This document shows positions 24,971 to 31,213 of a DNA stretch of 64,000 nt, piece after piece. Made by a program: the position numbers and the translations under genes. Position 1 is the first letter of the stretch, and each line of letters begins with the position of its first letter. The notes beneath the pieces are model-generated. The model was not told the origin of the DNA, made no database searches, and worked only from the letters and a program-made list of their open reading frames with translations. This DNA is from Nocardioides lijunqiniae (GTDB taxonomy: Bacteria; Actinomycetota; Actinomycetes; Propionibacteriales; Nocardioidaceae), in the NCBI RefSeq assembly GCF_015024225.1, contig NZ_JACJGM010000008.1, positions 62,001-126,000 of the forward strand. The letters are read 5' to 3'.

Positions 24971-25285
24971 TCAGATTCCCCCGAAGGCGCCGGGAACGAA
25001 GAGCGAGGCGCACACGCCGGCGCCCGCGATGAAGCCGATCGAGATGCCCATCAGGAACCCGGCGCCCACCTGGCGGGTGCGCGGACGGACCAGCAGCACG
25101 ATGCCGACGACCACCGGCAGCGCCGCCAGCACGACGCCGAGGACGGCCGGGACGCCGGAGTCGTTGCCGTAGGCCACACCGAAGCCCACGATCAGCGAGA
25201 AGGCGATCCAGGCCCAGCACACCAGTGCGCCGAGGACGAGCCCGAGGACGATGAGGTGTCCGCGCAGCTGCCCCGGCTCCGTCAT
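24971..25285 (-). CDS. Small membrane protein, first gene of Tes-like/Lgt-like operon
   Basis: A 104-residue protein with three membrane segments (LIVLGLVLGALVCWAWIAFS, AVLGVVLAALPVVVGIVLLV, GFLMGISIGFIAGAGVCASL). No family is recognised, but its last segment resembles that of the protein at 21782-22255. CATGCT stands 6 bases before the ATG, suggesting a leaderless transcript for the whole operon. Position directly ahead of the Lgt-like gene suggests a shared membrane complex or coregulation. Confidence 0.65.
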   Translation of the reverse strand: MTEPGQLRGHLIVLGLVLGALVCWAWIAFSLIVGFGVAYGNDSGVPAVLGVVLAALPVVVGIVLLVRPRTRQVGAGFLMGISIGFIAGAGVCASLFVPGAFGGI

Positions 25286-25305
25286 GGCCTCAGCATGTCA
25301 CCTCG

Positions 25306-25821
25306 TCAGTCGTTACGGCGCGCGATCGAGGTGTTGAGGGCGGTCGCGAACCCGCACCACGCCGGATACGGCGCGAGCGCGGCGCCCAACGACGGATCGA
25401 CCTGGCCGACACGACGGGTCAGCGCGGCCGAGTGCACGGCCAGCAGCCCGCACCAGGCGGCCGCCGCCCAGGGCCGGCGCCCCCGCCAGAACAGCACGCT
25501 CCAGCCGGTGTTGAGCACCAGGTTGGTGGCAAGCACCCAGCGCAGGTGTGCGGCCTCCTCGTCGCGGCCCTCCTGCTCCAGCACGGTCAGCGCCGCGGCC
25601 GTGGTGACCGCGATGTCGGCGTAGAGCGGGGTCCACACGAGCGGGAAGGCGATGCTGGGCGGGTCCCACGGGGGCTTCTCGAGGCCGCGGTACCAGCGGG
25701 TGTCGGGGGCCGTCGCGGCGGCGCCGAGGCCGGCGCTCGCGACGGCGGCGGCAGCCGTGGCCGCGAGGTTGCGCAGTCCGGCACGGGTGCGCAGGGACTG
25801 CCAGGGCGACGTGCGGCTCAT
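25306..25821 (-). CDS. TspO/MBR family membrane protein
   Basis: A 171-residue five-helix membrane protein. Family signatures are WYRGLEKPPWDPP (about residues 43-55) and NLVLNTGWSVLFW. TspO proteins bind porphyrins and sterol-like ligands and are linked to tetrapyrrole and stress responses. The ATG overlaps the upstream histidine phosphatase stop as ATGA, so it is the last gene of the cdsA-phosphatase-tspO unit. Confidence 0.9.
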   Translation of the reverse strand: MSRTSPWQSLRTRAGLRNLAATAAAAVASAGLGAAATAPDTRWYRGLEKPPWDPPSIAFPLVWTPLYADIAVTTAAALTVLEQEGRDEEAAHLRWVLATNLVLNTGWSVLFWRGRRPWAAAAWCGLLAVHSAALTRRVGQVDPSLGAALAPYPAWCGFATALNTSIARRND

Positions 25822-26345
25822 GCCCCCAGCATGGCACCGGGCACCACGAGCACGTCCGGCATCGCCAGGCTCGCCCACCGGTCCAGGTCCGGGTCGGACC
25901 CGGTCAGCGCGGCGTCCACCAGGGTCCAGGCGGTGCCGTGCCCCACGAGCACGACGTCCTCCCCGCGGTGCACGTCGAGGATGCGGCGTACGGCGGGCAG
26001 GACGCGGTCGCGGCAGGCGGCCAGCGGCTCCCAGCCGAGGTGGGCCGACAGGTCCGGCTCGGCGAACGCCCGCCGTACGACGGCCCCGACGTCGTCGATC
26101 CAGTCGCCGCCGCGGACGTGCTCGCGCAGGTCGTCCAGGATGCCGACGTCGCCCTCGGTCAGCAGCTGGGCCGTGCCGACGGCCTTCGGCTCCGGCGAGC
26201 AGAACCACGCGGCACGCTCGGGCAGCCCGCCGGACTCCCGCAGCGCCCAGACGTCGTCGAAGCCGGCGGGGTCCAGCTCCCACTCGGCAGCCGGACGGCC
26301 CCGCTGCAGCAGCGGACGGCCGTGGCGGACCAGGAACAGGCTCAC
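25818..26345 (-). CDS. Histidine phosphatase family protein
   Basis: A 175-residue phosphoglycerate-mutase-like phosphatase. The N-terminal catalytic motif is LVRHGRP and the second catalytic His is in VLVGHGTA. The canonical RHGxT has Pro rather than Thr, as in some SixA- and CobC-like members. The substrate is unknown. The GTG start overlaps the cdsA stop as GTGA, and the 3' end overlaps tspO. Confidence 0.82.
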   Translation of the reverse strand: MSLFLVRHGRPLLQRGRPAAEWELDPAGFDDVWALRESGGLPERAAWFCSPEPKAVGTAQLLTEGDVGILDDLREHVRGGDWIDDVGAVVRRAFAEPDLSAHLGWEPLAACRDRVLPAVRRILDVHRGEDVVLVGHGTAWTLVDAALTGSDPDLDRWASLAMPDVLVVPGAMLGA

Positions 26346-27217
26346 GTGAAGACGAGGTAGTGCAGCAGCAGCCAGATCGGGGCGATCGTGGCGAGCAGCG
26401 AGTCGAGCCGGTCCATGAGCCCGCCGTGGCCGGGGATGACCTGGCTCATGTCCTTGATGCCGAGGTCGCGCTTCATGACCGACTCGCACAGGTCGCCCAG
26501 CGTCGCCATGACCGCGACGATCACGCCGAGGCAGGCGCCCACCCACCAGTCGCCGTCGAGGAGGTAGACGACCAGGACGACGCCGGCGCCGGTCGTCGCC
26601 AGCACCGACCCGGCGAAGCCCTCCCAGGACTTCTTCGGCGAGATGACCGGCGCCATGGGGTGCTTGCCGAACAGCACGCCGGCGATGTAGCCGCCGGTGT
26701 CGGAGCAGACGGTGATCAGGATGAACGTGATGATGCCGGCGACGCCGTCGTCGTCGAGCCCCGCGCCGCCCAGACCGCCCTCGGAGAGCAGCAGCGCCAC
26801 GAAGGAGCCGAGGAACGGCACGTAGACGAGGGTGAAGACCGACGCGCTGGCGTTCTTCACGTAGCCGTCGATGCCGCGCCGCAGCAGCCACAGCATCGTG
26901 ACCAGGGCCGTCACCGCGGTCGCGGTGACCAGCGCCGGGGCGCCGTACAGGTAGGCGACGACGACCATCACGGCCCCGCCGACCATGAGGGGTTCCTCGG
27001 GGATGTCGATCCCCTTGGCCGAGAGGCCGCGTCGCAGCTCCCAGATCGCCACCACGACGGCGACCACCACGATCACCATGAACGCGGGCTTCCAGAAGGA
27101 CAGCGACGCCGCGATCGCGCCCAGCAGCACCACGGCGGAGCCCACCGCGGCCTTCAGGTCACGACCGGCACGGCCGTGGTCCTTCTGCGGCGCGGGAGTG
27201 GGCGAGGTGGAGGTCAT
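26342..27217 (-). CDS. cdsA: Phosphatidate cytidylyltransferase
   Basis: A 291-residue multi-spanning membrane enzyme that makes CDP-diacylglycerol from phosphatidic acid and CTP, the entry point to phosphatidylglycerol and phosphatidylinositol. The family signature is seen as SPKKSWEG and DLCESVMKRDLGIKDMS...GHGGLMDRLDS near the C-terminus. It follows frr by 21 bases, the standard rpsB-tsf-pyrH-frr-cdsA order. It directly precedes the phosphatase and TspO genes. Confidence 0.95.
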   Translation of the reverse strand: MTSTSPTPAPQKDHGRAGRDLKAAVGSAVVLLGAIAASLSFWKPAFMVIVVVAVVVAIWELRRGLSAKGIDIPEEPLMVGGAVMVVVAYLYGAPALVTATAVTALVTMLWLLRRGIDGYVKNASASVFTLVYVPFLGSFVALLLSEGGLGGAGLDDDGVAGIITFILITVCSDTGGYIAGVLFGKHPMAPVISPKKSWEGFAGSVLATTGAGVVLVVYLLDGDWWVGACLGVIVAVMATLGDLCESVMKRDLGIKDMSQVIPGHGGLMDRLDSLLATIAPIWLLLHYLVFT

Positions 27218-27238
27218 GGAGTGGGGGTGCGGGGGTCC

Positions 27239-27796
27239 TCAGACCTCGAGCAGCTCGGCTTCCTTGTTCTTGAGCATCTCGTCGATGGCGTCGGTGTGCT
27301 TCTTGGTCGCGCCGTCGAGCCGCTTCTCCGCACCGGTGACGTCGTCCTTGCCGACCTCGCCGTCCTTCTCGAGCTTCTCGAGGTTCTGCTTGGCCGTGCG
27401 CCGCAGGTTGCGGATCGCGACGCGCCCGTCCTCGGCCTTGGCCTTGGCGATCTTGATGTACTCCTTGCGGCGCTCCTCGGTGAGCTCGGGGAACACGCAG
27501 CGCAGCAGCTTGCCGTCGTTGGACGGGTTGACGCCGAGGTCGGAGTCGCGGATCGCCCGCTCGATGGCCGGCATCGCCCCGATGTCGAAGGGCTGGACCA
27601 GGATGATGCGCGCCTCGGGGGCCGTGAACGACGCCAGCTGCTGCAGCGGGGTCTGGGTGCCGTAGTAGTCGACGGTGATCTTGCTGAACATGCTGGGCTG
27701 CGCGCGGCCGGCCCGGATCGCGGCGAACTCCTCGCGCGTGGCCTCGACGGACTTGTCCATCTTGGAGTCCGCCTCGTTGAGGATGTCGTTGATCAC
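27239..27796 (-). CDS. frr: Ribosome recycling factor
   Basis: A 185-residue protein of exact family length. It begins INDILNEADSKMDKS, contains the conserved RAGRAQPSMFSKITVDYYGT segment and ends in the long helical hairpin typical of RRF. It separates ribosomal subunits after termination, with EF-G. The start is GTG, 42 bases downstream of pyrH. Confidence 0.97.
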   Translation of the reverse strand: MINDILNEADSKMDKSVEATREEFAAIRAGRAQPSMFSKITVDYYGTQTPLQQLASFTAPEARIILVQPFDIGAMPAIERAIRDSDLGVNPSNDGKLLRCVFPELTEERRKEYIKIAKAKAEDGRVAIRNLRRTAKQNLEKLEKDGEVGKDDVTGAEKRLDGATKKHTDAIDEMLKNKEAELLEV

Positions 27797-27838
27797 GTGT
27801 TGCTCCCTAGCTGGTGGTGGATGCTGCGCGCGGTCGGC

Positions 27839-28552
27839 TCAGTCGCGCGAGACCGTGGTGCCGATCTTCTCACCGCTGACCGCGCGGCCGATGGTGCCGG
27901 GCGTGGAGAGGTTGAAGAAGACCATGTCGAGGTTGTTGTCGCGGGCCAGGCTCACCGACGTGGCGTCGGCGACCTTGAGGCCGCGCGCCAGGAACTCGTC
28001 GTAGGTGAGGGTGTCGAACTTGACCGCCGCGGGGTTCTGGTTCGGGTCGGAGTCGTAGACGCCGTCAACGCCCTGCTTGCCCATGAGGATGACCTCGCAC
28101 CGGGTCTCGAGGGCGCGCTGGGCGGCCACGGTGTCGGTGGAGAAGAACGGCATGCCGGCGCCGGCGCCGAAGATCACGACGCGCCCCTTCTCGAGGTGGC
28201 GGATCGCGCGGCGCGGGATGTAGGGCTCGGCGACCTGGCCCATCGTGATGGCCGTCTGGACGCGGGTCTCGACGCCGTGCTGCTCGATCAGGTCCTGCAG
28301 GGCCAGGCAGTTCATGACGGTGCCGAGCATGCCCATGTAGTCGGCGCGGGCGCGCTCCATGCCCCGCTGCTGGAGCTCGGCGCCGCGGAAGAAGTTGCCC
28401 CCGCCGACGACGATCGCGACCTGGACCCCGGACCGGGCCACGTCGGCGATCTCCTTGGCGATGGCGTTGATGACGTCGAGGTCGAGCCCGACCTGCCCGC
28501 CGCCGAACACCTCGCCGGAGAGCTTGAGGAGGACACGCTGGTAGGCGGTCAC
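27839..28552 (-). CDS. pyrH: Uridylate kinase
   Basis: A 237-residue UMP kinase of the amino-acid-kinase fold. It shows [11 protein letters not shown] at the N-terminus, the phosphate loop [10 protein letters not shown], and [12 protein letters not shown] in the ATP-binding half. It phosphorylates UMP to UDP and is a hexamer in known cases. The start is GTG. A hairpin (28589-28638) lies between it and the upstream tsf gene. Confidence 0.96.
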   Translation of the reverse strand: MTAYQRVLLKLSGEVFGGGQVGLDLDVINAIAKEIADVARSGVQVAIVVGGGNFFRGAELQQRGMERARADYMGMLGTVMNCLALQDLIEQHGVETRVQTAITMGQVAEPYIPRRAIRHLEKGRVVIFGAGAGMPFFSTDTVAAQRALETRCEVILMGKQGVDGVYDSDPNQNPAAVKFDTLTYDEFLARGLKVADATSVSLARDNNLDMVFFNLSTPGTIGRAVSGEKIGTTVSRD

Positions 28553-28588
28553 GCGGGATCCCTTCGTGCGTCGCGGCTGGGGACGTGC

Positions 28589-28638
28589 GAGAAGGCCGGT
28601 CCGATGCTCCAGATCTGGGTCATCGAACCGGCCTCCTC
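28589..28638 (-). terminator. Hairpin between tsf and pyrH
   Basis: Two 18-base arms (28589-28606 and 28621-28638) are complementary at 16 positions around a 14-base loop containing AGATCT. It is read after tsf and before pyrH. There is no T-tract, so it may be a partial terminator or an mRNA-processing element. Confidence 0.5.
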
Positions 28639-28668
28639 GTCGAACACGTCAGGTATGAACCTACGTGG

Positions 28669-29481
28669 TCAGGCGCCGACCTCGAAGCGGGCGAACCGCT
28701 TCAGGGTGGTGCCGGACTCGTCGAGGACGGTCTTGACGTTCTTCTTGTTCTCGGTCACCGACGGCTGCTCCAGCAGGACGACGTCCTTGAAGAAGCCGTT
28801 GAGGCGGCCCTCGGTGATCTTGGCGATCGCCTGCTCGGGCTTGCCCTCCTCGCGGGAGGTCGCCTCGGCGATCTCGCGCTCCTTGGCGACGACGTCGGCG
28901 GGGACCTCGTCGCGGGTGAGGTACTGCGGGCGCATCGCGGCGACCTGCATGGCGGCCGCGCGAGCGGCGTCGGCGTCACCGTCGTACTCGACGAGCACGC
29001 CGACGGCCGGCGGGAGGTCGGCCGCACGCTTGTGCATGTAGACGACCGTGGGGCCCTCGAAGTAGGCCACGCGGCCGAGCTCGATCTTCTCGCCGATGGA
29101 GACGGCGAGCTCGTCGACGACCTCGCCGACGGTCTTGTCACCGAGCTGGACGGCCTTGAGGGCCTCCGCGTCGGCGGCCTTGGCGGCGTCGGCCGCGTCG
29201 GCGATCTGCTGGGCCGCCTCAACGAACTGGTCGCCCTTGGCGACGAAGTCGGTCTCGCAGCGCAGCTCGACCAGGGCACCACCGGAGGTGGCGACCAGGC
29301 CGTTGGAGGCCTCGCGCTCGGCGGCGCGCTCGGCCATCTTCTTGCCGCCCTTGATGCGGAGGATCTCGACGGCCTTGTCGAAGTCGCCGTCGGCCTCGGT
29401 GAGGGCCTTCTTGCAGTCCATCATGCCGGCGCCGGTGAGCTCGCGGAGCTTCTTGACGTCGGCGGCGGAGATGTTCGCCAT
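28669..29481 (-). CDS. tsf: Elongation factor Ts
   Basis: A 270-residue EF-Tu nucleotide-exchange factor. The N-terminal UBA-like domain has [19 protein letters not shown] and the exchange signature is [11 protein letters not shown]. Length is normal for Actinobacteria. GGGAGA before ATG is a good ribosome-binding site. It is downstream of rpsB, separated by a strong hairpin. Confidence 0.97.
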   Translation of the reverse strand: MANISAADVKKLRELTGAGMMDCKKALTEADGDFDKAVEILRIKGGKKMAERAAEREASNGLVATSGGALVELRCETDFVAKGDQFVEAAQQIADAADAAKAADAEALKAVQLGDKTVGEVVDELAVSIGEKIELGRVAYFEGPTVVYMHKRAADLPPAVGVLVEYDGDADAARAAAMQVAAMRPQYLTRDEVPADVVAKEREIAEATSREEGKPEQAIAKITEGRLNGFFKDVVLLEQPSVTENKKNVKTVLDESGTTLKRFARFEVGA

Positions 29482-29543
29482 GTGGGTCTCCCTCGGAGTG
29501 GCTCGGAACGTGTCAGGGGGTGGTGCGCGTCGCCGTCACCGGC

Positions 29544-29574
29544 GCGGTGGCGCGTACGTCGTACGCGCCACCGC
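29544..29574 (-). terminator. Perfect 14-bp hairpin between rpsB and tsf
   Basis: GCGGTGGCGCGTAC pairs perfectly with GTACGCGCCACCGC around the loop GTC. It follows the rpsB stop by 12 bases. It probably attenuates read-through into tsf or stabilises the rpsB mRNA end. Confidence 0.65.
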
Positions 29575-29586
29575 GGTCGGGGACGA

Positions 29587-30633
29587 TCAGGCCTTCGCCT
29601 CGTCGGTCGCCGGCTCGGCGTCCTTCTCGGCGGCGGCGGTGTCGACGGACTCCGCCTCGACGGCGGCGGCGTCGACGTCGGCAGCGACCTCGTCGGTCGT
29701 CGCGTCGGCACTGCCGACCTCGGGGGCGGCCTCGGGGGCCGGGGTGGCCTCGGTCGCGGCGTCCGCGACATCGGCGGCAGCGGCGCCCTCGGACGAGGCA
29801 CCCGTCGCCTCGGAGGCCGGGGCCTCGGCGTCGGCGGCGGTGGCCTTCTCGGCCGCCTTCTCCGCGTCACCCGCCAGGAGCTCGCGCTCCCAGTCGGCGA
29901 GCGGCTCGGCCGCGCCGGGAGCGGTGCTCTCGGTCTTGGCGCCCGAGCGGGCGATGAGGCCCTCGGCGACGGCGTCGGCGACCACGCGGGTCAGCAGGCC
30001 GACCGCGCGGATGGCGTCGTCGTTGCCCGGGATCGGGAAGTCGACGACGTCGGGGTCGCAGTTGGAGTCCAGGATGCCGATGATCGGGATCTTCAGCTTG
30101 CGGGCCTCCTCGACGGCGAGGTGCTCCTTGTTGGTGTCGACGATCCACACCGCGTTGGGCGTGCGGCTCATCTCGCGGATGCCACCGAGCGACTTGTTCA
30201 GCTTGTCGCGCTCGCGACGCATCTGCAGCAGCTCCTTCTTGGTGCGGCTGCTGCCGGCGACGTCGTCGAAGTCGACCTCGTCGAGCTCCTTGAGACGGTT
30301 GATCCGCTGGTGCACGGTCTGGAAGTTGGTGAGCATGCCGCCCAGCCAGCGCTGGTTGACGTAGGGCATGCCGACGCGGGTCGCCTGCTCGGCGATCGCC
30401 TCCTGGGCCTGCTTCTTGGTGCCCACGAACATCACGGTGCCGCCGCGGGCGACGGTCTCCTTGACGAAGGCGAAGGAGCGGTCGATGTAGGCCAGCGACT
30501 GCTGCAGGTCGATGATGTAGATGCCGTTGCGCTCGGTCATGATGAAGCGCTTCATCTTGGGGTTCCAGCGACGGGTCTGGTGCCCGAAGTGGACGCCGCT
30601 CTCGAGGAGCTGGCGCATGGTGACAACTGCCAT
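29587..30633 (-). CDS. rpsB: 30S ribosomal protein S2 with long acidic C-terminal tail
   Basis: A 348-residue protein. Residues 1 to about 255 are standard S2: [32 protein letters not shown] and [10 protein letters not shown] are all present. The last roughly 90 residues are an Ala/Glu/Asp/Thr-rich, probably disordered extension ([15 protein letters not shown] at the end), longer than in most S2 proteins. AGGAG about 11 bases upstream supports ATG 30633. It heads the rpsB-tsf-pyrH-frr group. Confidence 0.96.
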   Translation of the reverse strand: MAVVTMRQLLESGVHFGHQTRRWNPKMKRFIMTERNGIYIIDLQQSLAYIDRSFAFVKETVARGGTVMFVGTKKQAQEAIAEQATRVGMPYVNQRWLGGMLTNFQTVHQRINRLKELDEVDFDDVAGSSRTKKELLQMRRERDKLNKSLGGIREMSRTPNAVWIVDTNKEHLAVEEARKLKIPIIGILDSNCDPDVVDFPIPGNDDAIRAVGLLTRVVADAVAEGLIARSGAKTESTAPGAAEPLADWERELLAGDAEKAAEKATAADAEAPASEATGASSEGAAAADVADAATEATPAPEAAPEVGSADATTDEVAADVDAAAVEAESVDTAAAEKDAEPATDEAKA

Positions 30634-30904
30634 GGTGGTTCGTATCTCCTGGTGCGGAGCAGCGCCGTGCGCACACCCTTGAGTCAGGGCGTACCGGGGC
30701 CGGCTCCGATAGTTTTCAGTTTCCCCACGACCGGCGGGAGCCGCTCGTGCCTGACGCTCGCGCGCGGCCCCACCTGCTCGACCCGAGGGTCGTGCGGGAC
30801 TGAGGACCGTCGCCCACGGGCGGTCGAGACCCGGAGGTCTCGTCGTGGTCGGCGAGCATGCGAATTTCGGACCGCGGTCGAGACCACGGGCCGATGGAAA
30901 CAGA
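30634..30904 (-). promoter_or_regulatory. rpsB upstream region, no gene seen
   Basis: This is the leader and promoter region of rpsB. On the minus strand TGAAAACTAT (near 30710-30720) is the most AT-rich, -10-like segment. Two copies of GCGGTCGAGACC (30820-30831 and 30874-30885) form a direct repeat of unknown meaning. I see no RNA gene. Confidence 0.35.
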
Positions 30905-31060
30905 CTAGTCGAGCGCGGCGGCACGCCGCGAATCGCCCGGACGGCGCCGTTCGCGCCGCACCCGCCGCAGGATCGCGCGGCGGTCGCGGCCCTGCCACAC
31001 GTGCAGGGCGATCACGACCCACGCGGCGACGGTGAGCGCGACGGCGGCTGGTTCGTCCAT
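30905..31060 (-). CDS. Possible 51-residue membrane protein
   Basis: The frame encodes [20 protein letters not shown], one hydrophobic segment, followed by a very basic tail rich in Arg. Third-position GC is high, as in real genes here, but the ribosome-binding GGAGG is too close to ATG. It sits alone between rpsB and the divergent Mrp operon. Either a small basic membrane protein or a chance frame. Confidence 0.35.
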   Translation of the reverse strand: MDEPAAVALTVAAWVVIALHVWQGRDRRAILRRVRRERRRPGDSRRAAALD

Positions 31061-31160
31061 GCCTCCAGCCAAGGAGGCGCCGGGCGCGGGCCCTATGGGG
31101 TCCACCACCCATCTTCGCCCGCAGGCCCCTCGGAGCGTGGGGTCCGCCCGCTCGGACTTG

Positions 31161-31166
31161 TAGGAT
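31161..31166 (+). promoter_or_regulatory. Possible -10 box for the Mrp operon
   Basis: TAGGAT stands 47 bases before the GTG of the fused mrpA gene and matches the TAnnnT pattern seen at other starts here. A clear -35 element is not visible. Confidence 0.4.
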
Positions 31167-31213
31167 CGGCGGAGACATTCGAGAACAGCGAGGACAGCGA
31201 GGGACCCCGACCA

